Counted from the stretch's first letter, positions 8,962-16,548 are shown. The stretch is DNA of 64,000 nucleotides from Falsirhodobacter halotolerans (GCF_022899245.1 NZ_JALJAZ010000001.1:352501-416500); one strand, 5' to 3'. Translations and numbers: made by a program. Notes: a model not told the origin generated them from the letters alone.

Positions 8962-9955
8962 CGAGAGCACGGGCGTCTGGAGCACGGTGCGGATCGACGG
9001 CGTGGCCTATCGCCTCGGGATCTTGACCGCCTCCGCCACGCTGGTGAAGACGGCGGCGGGGGCGTTCGACGCGGTGCTGATCGGCGCGGGCGGGACCGGG
9101 GGCGATGCCACGGAGGGCGGTGGCGGCGGGGCGGGCTATGTGCTGCAGCTCGCGGGCCGGACCCTTCCAGCGGGGAGCTATCCGATCACCATCGGCGCCG
9201 CGCCCACGGCGGCGATGCAGAAGGGCGGCGACACCTCGGCCTTTGGACTGCTGGCCCCCGGCGGCGGCCTTGGGACGCGCGGCGGGGCTGAGAACTCCAT
9301 CGGCGGTGATGGGGGGAATGGTGGCGGCGCGGGGGCATCGGGCACGAACGGGCAATCCACCGTCTATCCCGGCGGCAAGGGCAATCCCGGTTTTGACGGC
9401 GGCCGCCGTGCGATCGGCGGCACCGGCACACGCGGCGGCGGTGGCGGGGGCGGCAATGGTGGGCCGGGGGGCGATGCGTCGCCGGGCAATCCCGGCACCG
9501 GCGGGCCGCCCATCGTTTTGACCTTCACCGGCGTTTCCGTGGCTTATGCCCCCGGCGGCAGCGGCGGGCGGAGTGGAGCGGCCCCGGTGCGCCCCGAAGG
9601 CGTCGGCACATGGGGCACCGGCGGGGCCACGAACGGCGCGTGGGCCGCGCAGCCGGGGGCGGTGATGGTGCGCTATGCGCTGCCCGTCACTCCGATCACC
9701 GGCGGCGGGACGCTGCCCGCGATGACAGCGGCGGGGCGGGCGACGGTCATCTCGCCCGTGGCGGGCGGAGGCGATCTGCCCGCGCTGACCGGTGGCGGAA
9801 CGCTGGTCCCGATCGCGGCCATCACCGGCGGCGCGGATCTGCCCGCCCTGACCGGCGGGGGCAGCCTCACGCCACTCTATTTGGCGCGGGGCCGCATCGC
9901 CACCGCCGAACACAGCCGCAGCTGGACCCGTGATCCGGGGCGGCGCTTCACCTGA
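8954..9955 (+). CDS. Glycine-rich tail-tip / receptor-binding protein (333 aa)
   Basis: I chose the ATG at 8954 because GGAGG lies six bases upstream. The in-frame ATG at 8948 is too close to that site. After about 65 ordinary residues comes a long glycine-rich region (about residues 32-200) with runs such as GGGGGAGYVL and GGGGGGGNGGPGGD. These resemble Gly-rich adhesin domains of phage tail tips (T-even gp38-like polyglycine sandwiches). The C-terminal part has a short repeat of the form ITGGGxLPALTGGG (about residues 250-310). Likely role: exposed adhesin that determines host range. The family is inferred from composition. Confidence 0.7.
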   Translation: MFDESTGVWSTVRIDGVAYRLGILTASATLVKTAAGAFDAVLIGAGGTGGDATEGGGGGAGYVLQLAGRTLPAGSYPITIGAAPTAAMQKGGDTSAFGLLAPGGGLGTRGGAENSIGGDGGNGGGAGASGTNGQSTVYPGGKGNPGFDGGRRAIGGTGTRGGGGGGGNGGPGGDASPGNPGTGGPPIVLTFTGVSVAYAPGGSGGRSGAAPVRPEGVGTWGTGGATNGAWAAQPGAVMVRYALPVTPITGGGTLPAMTAAGRATVISPVAGGGDLPALTGGGTLVPIAAITGGADLPALTGGGSLTPLYLARGRIATAEHSRSWTRDPGRRFT

Positions 9956-9969
9956 CATCGAGGATTCTC

Positions 9970-10296
9970 ATGGCCGACACATTCACCATCAAGCAGGGCG
10001 ACACCTCGCCCGCGCTGGCCCGTGTGCTGGAGACGGCGCAGGGGCCGATCCCGCTGGAGGTCGGGGACAGGGTGACGTTCTCGATGCGCCGCCCTTATGG
10101 CGGGCCGGTGGTGGTGGACCGCCAGCCCTGCCAGATCACGCCGGAGGGGGTGGTGGTCTATTACTGGGCCGATACCGACACCGCCCTGCCGGGGCTGCAT
10201 GAGGCGGAGTTCCAAATCACCCGCGCGGATGGCGCGATCGAGACCGTGCCGAATGGCGGGTATCTGGTGATCAACGTGGTGGGGGCGGTGGCGTGA
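9970..10296 (+). CDS. BppU-like phage structural protein (108 aa)
   Basis: A 108-residue beta-rich protein beginning MADTFTIKQGDTSPAL and containing VTFSMRRPYGGPVV and a YYWADTDTALPG stretch. The 'kqGDT.p.l......dG....l..g..V.F.m' layout is that of the BppU N-terminal domain found in baseplate upper and tail-tip proteins. GAGG lies upstream with normal spacing. It overlaps the next gene by four bases (GTGA). Confidence 0.7.
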   Translation: MADTFTIKQGDTSPALARVLETAQGPIPLEVGDRVTFSMRRPYGGPVVVDRQPCQITPEGVVVYYWADTDTALPGLHEAEFQITRADGAIETVPNGGYLVINVVGAVA

Positions 10297-10535
10297 ACCT
10301 CGACCTGATCATCGAGAGGTTCGGGCTGGTCGGGCTGGTGCTGGTTGGGATGGCCGGCGCGCTGCTGATCCTGTGGCGACGATTGACGGAGGTGCAGGAT
10401 GCGCGGATTGCCGACCAGGAGCGCAACGCCGAACGGCTGGCGAAGCTCTCGACCGAATCCACCACCGCGATGCGCGACGTGGGGGGAGACCTCACCACCT
10501 TGGCCGAGGTCATCAAGGATCGTCGCAATGGGTAG
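10293..10535 (+). CDS. Single-span membrane protein with coiled coil, holin-like (80 aa)
   Basis: It starts at GTG 10293, coupled to the previous stop. Residues about 8-28 (RFGLVGLVLVGMAGALLILW) form one transmembrane helix, followed by a charged helical tail. Size, topology and position before the endolysin suggest a holin, antiholin or spanin-related protein, but such short proteins are not diagnostic. The stop lies inside the next ORF start, so expression is coupled. Confidence 0.6.
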   Translation: MNLDLIIERFGLVGLVLVGMAGALLILWRRLTEVQDARIADQERNAERLAKLSTESTTAMRDVGGDLTTLAEVIKDRRNG

Positions 10536-10725
10536 GCTGATGGATATCCTGACCGGCCGCCGCGCGGCCGAACGGCGCGCGGTCCGCGATCGGCTGGAGC
10601 TGCAGGCCGACATCGCCGTGGCCGTCGTGCAGGCCGAGGCGGATGAGCTGCGCCGCAAACGGGACGCCCTGCAAGGCGTCCTGGACGAATTTACCGAACG
10701 CAGGAGGGGGCGGAACGATGCCTGA
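10528..10725 (+). CDS. Small charged helical protein (65 aa)
   Basis: The ATG at 10528 overlaps the end of the previous gene; an alternative ATG is at 10540. The product is an almost uninterrupted Arg/Glu/Ala-rich helix without a membrane segment. It overlaps the next gene by eight bases. It may be a cytoplasmic partner of the adjacent membrane proteins. The family is unknown. Confidence 0.55.
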   Translation: MGRLMDILTGRRAAERRAVRDRLELQADIAVAVVQAEADELRRKRDALQGVLDEFTERRRGRNDA

Positions 10726-11140
10726 ACTGGTGAAAGACTTGGCCCTGATGGCCGACACGCTGGTGACGGCGGTGCTGGTGCTGCTGCACCTGCTTATCCT
10801 GCGGGGGTTCCTGCCGCTGTTCCTGCGCCCGGACGGCACGGCGGTGTGGCATCTGGCGGCCAGCTATGTCTGGCTTTCCAGCGCAATTGGGGCGCGGGCG
10901 ATCTATTGGGCCTATGCGCCCGAGGTGGTGCGGGCGTTTCTTGGGCGGGGGATCATGAACGTGCTGTTCGGCGCCGCGCTGATCTATGGCGCGTATCTGG
11001 TGCTCAAGCTTCTGTGGCTGATTATCCCCGACATCGATCGGGGAAAGTATTCGATCCTGACCGCGCCGTGGTATCCCGCGTCCGGCGAATGGAGGATCAG
11101 CGTGTTGCTGAACCTACTGCGCCGGACGCGGGGTGGGTGA
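10718..11140 (+). CDS. Multi-span membrane protein in the lysis region (140 aa)
   Basis: The ATG at 10718 is preceded by AGGAGG. Three hydrophobic spans are visible: about residues 13-35 (TLVTAVLVLLHLLILRGFL), 45-65 and 78-102 (VLFGAALIYGAYLVLKLLWL). A basic C-terminal tail (LLRRTRGG) would sit in the cytoplasm. Membrane topology, small size and place in a run of short genes before the endolysin suggest a holin or superinfection-exclusion protein. No named family is recognised. The AT-rich patch starts right after its stop. Confidence 0.62.
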   Translation: MPELVKDLALMADTLVTAVLVLLHLLILRGFLPLFLRPDGTAVWHLAASYVWLSSAIGARAIYWAYAPEVVRAFLGRGIMNVLFGAALIYGAYLVLKLLWLIIPDIDRGKYSILTAPWYPASGEWRISVLLNLLRRTRGG

Positions 11141-11148
11141 CGTACCAA

Positions 11149-11165
11149 GTTCATACAATGTGAAC
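11149..11165. promoter_or_regulatory. Operator-like inverted repeat at the edge of an AT-rich patch
   Basis: GTTCA (11149-11153) and TGAAC (11161-11165) form a perfect inverted repeat with a seven-base spacer. It lies nine bases after the membrane protein stop and about 40 bases before the ORF at 11207. Two similar 9-12 base motifs (ATGTGCTTA) follow at about 11176 and 11206. The site could bind a dimeric regulator; no promoter boxes are certain. Confidence 0.35.
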
Positions 11166-11206
11166 AACAAGCAAAATGTGCTTAACAAAGCGTTAAATAG
11201 GCATAT

Positions 11207-11500
11207 ATGTGCTTACAACATTTGGCGGAACTTGGCTGCTTCCTAGGCTTTGTATATGGGCACCAGATGAGTGAGGTAACTATATTGCGGATTTACGAGT
11301 TGGAGTGCGAGATAATAGCACTCAGAAAGGCCTCGGTCCTAGCCCTTTTGCATTGTATAAATGACATGCAATCAGCCTCAATATCATCATCCGATATCCA
11401 CAAGATGCTAGATAATATTTGTACTAGTGACGATATGGAGCTAGCCCGTATCGGGCGTTGTGCATCAGCAGCTTTCAAAAATGCCTTACCGTTAAAATAG
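11207..11500 (+). CDS. Small AT-rich ORF of unknown function (97 aa; may start at 11267, 77 aa)
   Basis: Codon use is markedly AT-richer than in the tail genes around it. The ATG at 11207 has only a weak AGG upstream and lies in a short repeated motif. An ATG at 11267 would give a product starting MSEVTILRIYELE. The predicted protein is helical with four cysteines and a hydrophobic LALLHCI stretch. No family is recognised. It may be a lysogenic-conversion or regulatory gene gained separately from the phage backbone. Confidence 0.45.
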   Translation: MCLQHLAELGCFLGFVYGHQMSEVTILRIYELECEIIALRKASVLALLHCINDMQSASISSSDIHKMLDNICTSDDMELARIGRCASAAFKNALPLK

Positions 11501-11585
11501 AGCATGTTTTTGAAATTGCAGTTTCAAGTTAATTGAATACAAAAATTCAAAAACATCTTAGTTCAGTCTAACAGTATTCAAACTA

Positions 11586-11795
11586 TTAAGCCGCTGAGTC
11601 ATTTAACGTTTTATGTAACATGTTTGCAGAATTTATATCTGATTTTGATACGTCTCGGAGGGGCGGACGCGTCGCAGAACCCAAATCACATGGTAAAAAG
11701 TCAACTATAGCGAGGAGTGCTCTTCCAACGTCAGTTTGACCATTTGCGTAGGCACAACTACTCAAGCTTATAAGTAGGTCGGATGTAATTTTCAT
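11586..11795 (-). CDS. Small AT-rich ORF of unknown function (69 aa)
   Basis: The start at 11795 has AGGG seven bases upstream on the minus strand, a reasonable ribosome binding site. The 69-residue product has a hydrophobic N-terminal helix (DLLISLSSCAYA) and an ATRPPLRDVS segment. It converges on the ORF at 11207-11500, with about 85 AT-rich bases between them. No family is recognised. The good start signal makes it more likely real than a chance ORF. Confidence 0.45.
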   Translation of the reverse strand: MKITSDLLISLSSCAYANGQTDVGRALLAIVDFLPCDLGSATRPPLRDVSKSDINSANMLHKTLNDSAA

Positions 11796-11855
11796 GTGAT
11801 AACCCTATGACACATCCCGCCTACTAGTTCATTGTTACCAAAAAGTTAACACATG

Positions 11856-11880
11856 CCCCGCCTCGTGCGGGGTTTTTTTT
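11856..11880 (+). terminator. Rho-independent terminator before the endolysin gene
   Basis: CCCCGC (11856-11861) pairs with GCGGGG (11867-11872) around CTCGT, followed by eight T (11873-11880). This is a strong intrinsic terminator for rightward transcription. It sits 16 bases before the endolysin ATG, so endolysin expression needs antitermination, readthrough or translation from a processed leader. The Shine-Dalgarno GGAG lies just after the T-run. Confidence 0.8.
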
Positions 11881-11896
11881 ATATCTGGAGACCACC

Positions 11897-12727
11897 ATGA
11901 TCCCATTCGGGTTCAAGGGTCGCGCGCTGGCGCTGGCCGCGATTGATATTGCCCGCATCGGACGGCGCATCGGTGTGGGCGAGGACGAGATCCGCGCCGT
12001 GATCGAGGTGGAGACCTCGGGCGGCGGGTTCGACCGCCAAGGCCGCCCCAAGATGCTGTTCGAGCCGCATGTATTCTGGCGTGAGCTCGGTGCCGGTCAG
12101 AAGCGCACGGCGGCGGAGGGGCAGGGGCTGGCCTATCCCAAATGGGGGATGCGGCCGTATCCAGCGAACAGCTATCCCCGCCTCGAACTCGCGATGAAGA
12201 TTGACGCCCGCGCGGCGCTGCGTTCGGCGTCGTGGGGTCTGGGGCAGATCATGGGGTTCAACCACAAGGCGGCGGGCTATGCCAATGCCGGCGATATGGT
12301 GGCGGCGTTCTGTGATGCGGAAGCCCTGCATCTGGAAGCGATGGTCGCATTCATAGCCTCCGAAGGTCTGGACGATGACCTGCGCCGTCACGATTGGTCT
12401 GGCTTCGCCCGCGGCTACAACGGGGCGGGCTATGCGCAGCATGGTTATCACACTCGCCTCGCGGCCGCCTTCAAACGCTGGCAGGCCATCCCGGACGTGC
12501 TGGCCCCGGACCTGCCCAAGATCGGCCTCGGGGCACGGGGCCCGGCGGTGAAGACCGCGCAGCAGCGCCTGCTGGCGGCAGGACACGATCCCCGCGGCGT
12601 CGACGGCTGGTTCGGCGCGAACACCCGCGCGGCGGCCGTCGCCTTTCAATCTGCCCATGGCCTCGTGCCGGACGGTATCATCGGGCCCAAGACTTGGGCC
12701 ATTCTCAACACGGAGATTGTCGCATGA
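11897..12727 (+). CDS. Endolysin: N-acetylmuramidase (DUF3380) with C-terminal peptidoglycan-binding domain
   Basis: A 276-residue protein that would hydrolyse peptidoglycan glycan strands at lysis. Residues about 20-190 fit the N-acetylmuramidase (DUF3380) domain: an AVIEVET segment with candidate acid Glu37/Glu39, a GRPKMLFEPHVFWREL motif, an ALRSASWGLGQIMGFNH motif and a GFARGYNGAGY motif. Residues about 213-274 are a PG_binding_1 repeat (LGARGPAVKTAQQRL ... VDGWFGANTRAAAVAFQ). There is no signal peptide, so export depends on a holin. The start ATG 11897 has GGAG six bases upstream. The stop overlaps the next start. Confidence 0.93.
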   Translation: MIPFGFKGRALALAAIDIARIGRRIGVGEDEIRAVIEVETSGGGFDRQGRPKMLFEPHVFWRELGAGQKRTAAEGQGLAYPKWGMRPYPANSYPRLELAMKIDARAALRSASWGLGQIMGFNHKAAGYANAGDMVAAFCDAEALHLEAMVAFIASEGLDDDLRRHDWSGFARGYNGAGYAQHGYHTRLAAAFKRWQAIPDVLAPDLPKIGLGARGPAVKTAQQRLLAAGHDPRGVDGWFGANTRAAAVAFQSAHGLVPDGIIGPKTWAILNTEIVA

Positions 12728-12933
12728 AACTTGCAACGCAACTGTCGGCCCTGCCGACGAACAAGCTGCTGACCGGGTCCGCCATCGGTCCGATCGCCAC
12801 CGCCGCATGGGCGGAGGTGATGGCCACGGCCGCGCCCGCGCTGGCGGGGCCGGGCATGTCCGCGCTGATCGGCTTCGTCGCCGCAATCGCGGTGGGGTAT
12901 TTCGTGCCGGACCGGGTGAACGCGGGGCGGTGA
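12724..12933 (+). CDS. Small membrane protein coupled to the endolysin, holin candidate (69 aa)
   Basis: The ATG at 12724 overlaps the endolysin stop (ATGA). The 69-residue product has a moderately hydrophobic Ala-rich region (residues 20-42) and a clear transmembrane helix at about 43-62 (GMSALIGFVAAIAVGYFVPD). Direct coupling to a muramidase without a signal peptide makes a holin or pinholin role plausible. It is the last gene of typical phage base composition before the cargo island. Confidence 0.6.
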   Translation: MKLATQLSALPTNKLLTGSAIGPIATAAWAEVMATAAPALAGPGMSALIGFVAAIAVGYFVPDRVNAGR

Positions 12934-13011
12934 CGTTGACGAGAACGCTCGTTGAAACCGGCAACACGATGTCGGTGACGTGTCATCGAGTATTTGGGTG
13001 TATTAACTTCG

Positions 13012-13353
13012 TTATCGGGATCTTCTGGCTGCACCGTCGGAGATAAGTTGCTTGTTAAGGTCGCCTCGTCCGCAAACAAGTCGAACCTCATCGGGGCGCC
13101 CCCATGCCGCCGCAGTCATGACATACACTTTACGCCAATGCAGAAGCGCTATGAGGTGCTGCTGGCACGTGTGTCCATCCGCTGGCCAGTCAACCCCCCA
13201 TAAGCGGTACGAATGACCATCGATCGATAAGTCACCGTTCGGCATGACGAGTATGGGACCGTTAGCAAAAAATGCATGTTCGTCCCATCGCGAGAGGTTT
13301 TTCGAACGTTTCCAAAGCGATGCGAGTATCCAGACAATGACTTTAGCAATCAT
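13012..13353 (-). CDS. Degenerate staphylococcal-nuclease-like protein with N-terminal membrane anchor (113 aa)
   Basis: I chose the ATG at 13353 (MIAKVIVWIL), because a membrane/signal segment begins there; a longer frame reaches 13464. Residues 39-63 align by eye with the SNase core: GDLSIDG, YRLWGVD and a Cys (like RLxGIDAPExxQxC), and the end has WGR and GDLNKQLISDGAA. Arg50 and Asp55 match nuclease Arg35 and Asp40, but the position of catalytic Glu43 is Ala58, and the usual DGDT start is altered. It is probably non-catalytic or a decaying gene. It is AT-rich like the adjacent cargo gene and divergent from it. Confidence 0.5.
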   Translation of the reverse strand: MIAKVIVWILASLWKRSKNLSRWDEHAFFANGPILVMPNGDLSIDGHSYRLWGVDWPADGHTCQQHLIALLHWRKVYVMTAAAWGRPDEVRLVCGRGDLNKQLISDGAARRSR

Positions 13354-13466
13354 GATTTCCAATCCGTGTGTGACACATCTGCAAAATTGAAGAAAGCAGG
13401 ATACTACTAACGGACTGTTAACCAACTCCATGGCAAGTCGCGGTGAGACATCCATGCGAGACATTT

Positions 13467-16295
13467 ATGATCACCAGCGACCTATTTGGCGGCCACCTGC
13501 TGTACAACAAAGATATGGCTGACGTAGGGGGGCCATATGACCGCTATTTGGACATGATCCCTACGTCATCGCTACGCTATCCTGGCGGTGCAGTGACGGA
13601 AGATCTCAGTCCCTATGATGGAAGCTGGGACGCGATATTTCATGAAGATGAATCCTCAGAGAATATACTTTCTGTTGAGGAGGCTTTTGAATTTACTAAC
13701 GATCATAATGCAAAAATAGATTTTGTCCTGCCAACGGCCAATTTCCTTACTGTCGGTGAATTTGGCAGTCGAGAGCCACACGAGTACGCAATCGACCAAA
13801 TGATGGACCGAGTTTCCGAAATGTTATTGGGTGCATACGGTAAGGTTGATATTGCCACTTTTGAGATCGGAAATGAATATTGGGGCGGGGGTACAACCAT
13901 GACTGCCCAAGAATATGGCAAAATCGCCAATTATATGTCAAAAAAACTCGATAAAACAATCGAGGAATACAAAGCAACTCTTGAAAATCCGGAAGATTTC
14001 ACAGAGCCAAATATTGCAGTTCAGAATGGCGCCTGGTGGAAAACCTATACGAACGAAACCCAGGATATTCTTGATGAACTTGACGCTGAAGCGCGCGCAG
14101 CAATCGATTCTGTCGTATCACATCACTACCCAAAGACGTTTGATCAAGCATTAGATCATGACCTATTCTATAAGCATATTGACATTTTTAAGGGTGCTGA
14201 AGGTCTCGAGCACGTTTCCGTACACCTTTCAGAATGGAACATGAGCAGCTACACGGATGAGCCAGGAATGCCACAAATGGCCGGGCTCTTGGCGACATTC
14301 GATCAGATGGTGGAGAACGACGTCACGTCGGCCAACATCTGGGGGGGGCAATACAAACACCTTGTGACACGCCTTTCGGGAAAATCCGATAACCATGACG
14401 AAGGTGTAAGTCCCCAAGATATAGATGTCTGGTTGACTCCGGCAGGGGAAGCTTACCGGCTACTTGCCAACAACGTGATAGGAACAGAACGAACCGATCT
14501 GAAAATCGACGACGTTCTCGAGTCAGGCTCTGAGGACGTAGCAATGTTCTCGTATGGAAACAGTGACAAAACCGTAATTTACCTCTCTTCGAGATCGGAC
14601 GAGTCCAGTACCGTTGACTTGGACTTGGCGAAGCTGACCGGCGGTATCGAAGGTGTTCATATCTACACCACAACTCTTGGCGGGAAGGACATACCAGGGA
14701 CTTTTGTGGACGAATCCGATCCGCATACGCCGCGATCTCGGGTTGAACTTGAGCATACGAATGCCGAAGAACTAAATGCTACCGCCGGCGAACTCGTTCT
14801 GCCTCCGCATGGTCTTATTCAAATTGTCGTTTCTCAGCCTGGTGTGGGCGTCCGGATGGAGGGCCAAGACAGCGTAATCGACCCGAATACGGACCTCGGG
14901 GATATGATGATGGGGGGATGGGGAAATGACACCATCTATGGACATTTAGGTGATGATACAATCCACGGCGGACTTGGCAACGACCTTATCTACGGTGGGG
15001 ACGGTGATGATCTGATACTCGCCGGGGATGGTGTTGATGTCATCCATGCGGGAGCCGGAAACGACACGCTAGTGGGTGGGGTAGGGTCGAATGTTTTTAT
15101 ATCGAATGCGGGAGATTCTTATATAAAAACGGGGCCAGATGGCGACCTGATAATCCTGTCTGGAGATACAAATTCTGTCATCGAAAGTAACGGTGACGAC
15201 TTCTTTTCTATCCAAACGACCGGCGACGTCACGATTACCGGCTTCGATGCTGCTGGCGATTACCTAAAAATAGGTAGGTCAGATGAAGACATCCGTTCGG
15301 CAATATCAGGGCTGAAAAAGGATGATGAAACGAATGATCTAGTTATAGAAACTGGGAAATTTGGTGTCATTCGCCTGAGTGATGCTGCGGAGCACTACGA
15401 TGCCGTTCACGAAAATCTCACTTCACAGCTAGGAGATGAGGGTGAAGTTCCTGCGGGCGATAAAGATGAAGATCAAATATCTGACTTGTCACCACCGAAG
15501 GGCTCAATTGAAGGCAAAGAGGAATTAGCAAAACTACTTTCCGAATATATTGGCGATCTGACTGTAGAACAAGCTGAGGCCGTTGCGAAGGCTACGCAAG
15601 ATAGCGACGGCGTATCCAGTCTATTTGAAGGCATGAACCACGAGTTCCTAGACCAGTATTTCTCCAGCGACGCCGCCGGTGGTATCAAGAACGTTCTCTA
15701 TCCACATGTGAACGCCCCTAGACCCGGAAATCCAGGCGAATTGCCGGGAGATCCTCAGGTTCCTCGCCCCGACGATCCGGACGACAACCATCCCTCGCCT
15801 GTGCCTAACGATCCGGATACGCTACCCGAAGATCTACCAGACGATGGTAGCGCAGACCCATCTCCGCCCATACCCGAGCCAAATCCTCCTCCGGAAGGTA
15901 ATGAGCCCGATATTCCACCCGCCGATGATGATCAGCCGGACGAAGATGATTCTGAAGAGAGCGATCCTGGGGAAGACGGCGATGGATACCCCCCACCCGA
16001 CGATGATTACCCTCCGCCATCCCCAGATCATAGCAGTAGCGATGGTGGTGGCATTATTTGCTTTGTAGCTACCGCCAGTTATGGAGATAGGCGGCATCCG
16101 AAAGTAACGGAACTGAGGGAATTTCGAGATCGAGTTCTATTGACCCATCCCTTAGGCAGAGTCTTCGTTCGTGGCTACTGGATTGCAGGCCCTGTCGCAG
16201 CGAAATACGTAACCCCCGACAACATATTCGGCAACATTGTCAAGAAAATTGTACCGAGTATTCTAGATCACGCACGAGCGTCAAGACATGACTAA
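13467..16295 (+). CDS. Predicted secreted GH-A clan glycosidase-like protein with RTX repeats and C-terminal CFI-box
   Basis: The frame could start at GTG 13443, but ATG 13467 begins right at the first strand of the domain. Numbering from the GTG: residues about 9-340 form a TIM-barrel-like domain of GH51/GH39 style, with SLRYPGG, an acid/base motif FEIGNEYW (Glu145) and a nucleophile motif LSEWN (Glu264). Residues about 345-480 fit the beta-sandwich that follows such barrels. Residues about 485-556 hold RTX repeats (GGxGNDxIYG, GDGDDLI, GAGNDTL). A Pro/Asp-rich linker spans about 753-869. The C-terminus has a CFI-box (CFVATASYGDRRHPKV, then LREFRDRVL). There is no N-terminal signal peptide; RTX repeats suggest type I secretion. 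Likely acts on extracellular polysaccharide. It is AT-rich compared with the phage genes and so probably acquired. Confidence 0.75.
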   Translation: MITSDLFGGHLLYNKDMADVGGPYDRYLDMIPTSSLRYPGGAVTEDLSPYDGSWDAIFHEDESSENILSVEEAFEFTNDHNAKIDFVLPTANFLTVGEFGSREPHEYAIDQMMDRVSEMLLGAYGKVDIATFEIGNEYWGGGTTMTAQEYGKIANYMSKKLDKTIEEYKATLENPEDFTEPNIAVQNGAWWKTYTNETQDILDELDAEARAAIDSVVSHHYPKTFDQALDHDLFYKHIDIFKGAEGLEHVSVHLSEWNMSSYTDEPGMPQMAGLLATFDQMVENDVTSANIWGGQYKHLVTRLSGKSDNHDEGVSPQDIDVWLTPAGEAYRLLANNVIGTERTDLKIDDVLESGSEDVAMFSYGNSDKTVIYLSSRSDESSTVDLDLAKLTGGIEGVHIYTTTLGGKDIPGTFVDESDPHTPRSRVELEHTNAEELNATAGELVLPPHGLIQIVVSQPGVGVRMEGQDSVIDPNTDLGDMMMGGWGNDTIYGHLGDDTIHGGLGNDLIYGGDGDDLILAGDGVDVIHAGAGNDTLVGGVGSNVFISNAGDSYIKTGPDGDLIILSGDTNSVIESNGDDFFSIQTTGDVTITGFDAAGDYLKIGRSDEDIRSAISGLKKDDETNDLVIETGKFGVIRLSDAAEHYDAVHENLTSQLGDEGEVPAGDKDEDQISDLSPPKGSIEGKEELAKLLSEYIGDLTVEQAEAVAKATQDSDGVSSLFEGMNHEFLDQYFSSDAAGGIKNVLYPHVNAPRPGNPGELPGDPQVPRPDDPDDNHPSPVPNDPDTLPEDLPDDGSADPSPPIPEPNPPPEGNEPDIPPADDDQPDEDDSEESDPGEDGDGYPPPDDDYPPPSPDHSSSDGGGIICFVATASYGDRRHPKVTELREFRDRVLLTHPLGRVFVRGYWIAGPVAAKYVTPDNIFGNIVKKIVPSILDHARASRHD

Positions 16296-16518
16296 TATAA
16301 ACGATCTTCACTTTCTTACTCTCTCCGAGCCAGGCAAAGAGAAGCTTATTGAGTATATCATCGATAATTCTATCCAAGCAAAATTATATGATATGCGCTG
16401 GCTTAGCAATTCTCTGATCAAAGCAGTCGATGATGCTATCATTTTCGCTGCAATTAAATCGAATGACGCAGCGAACAAAAACGCTAGACCGCCGTTGCGA
16501 TTGGTTCATTCAACGTGA
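16288..16518 (+). CDS. Small orphan ORF after the glycosidase gene (76 aa)
   Basis: The ATG at 16288 overlaps the end of the glycosidase gene by eight bases, so the two may be coupled. The 76-residue product is soluble and helical (KLIEYIIDNSIQAKL, then LSNSLIKAVDDAIIFAA) and ends in a basic Pro tail (RPPLRLVHST). The ribosome binding site is weak. No family is recognised. It shares the AT-rich composition of the cargo island. Confidence 0.5.
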   Translation: MTNINDLHFLTLSEPGKEKLIEYIIDNSIQAKLYDMRWLSNSLIKAVDDAIIFAAIKSNDAANKNARPPLRLVHST

Positions 16519-16548
16519 CAATTCGCGATTGGTAACCCAATACCGAGG

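Noticed and set aside
8954-9955. Collagen-like protein
   Set aside because: Glycines occur in runs and not in a regular G-x-y register.
1-10296. Gene transfer agent (RcGTA-like) tail cluster
   Set aside because: The tail genes lack the conserved GTA order and sequence pattern I would expect. An adjacent endolysin, methyltransferases and a tRNA attachment remnant argue for a true prophage.
11149-11165. lux-box-like LuxR binding site
   Set aside because: The repeat is 17 bases with five-base arms and lacks the 18-20 base lux-box consensus. No luxR or luxI gene is near.
13354-13464. Longer N-terminus of the nuclease-like gene to 13464
   Set aside because: The extension has no domain sense and overlaps the divergent start region of the glycosidase; the ATG at 13353 starts a membrane segment.
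11586-16518. Possible homology of small ORFs at 11586 and 16288 through a shared RPPLR segment
   Set aside because: Only five residues match and the rest differs; too short to claim a family.
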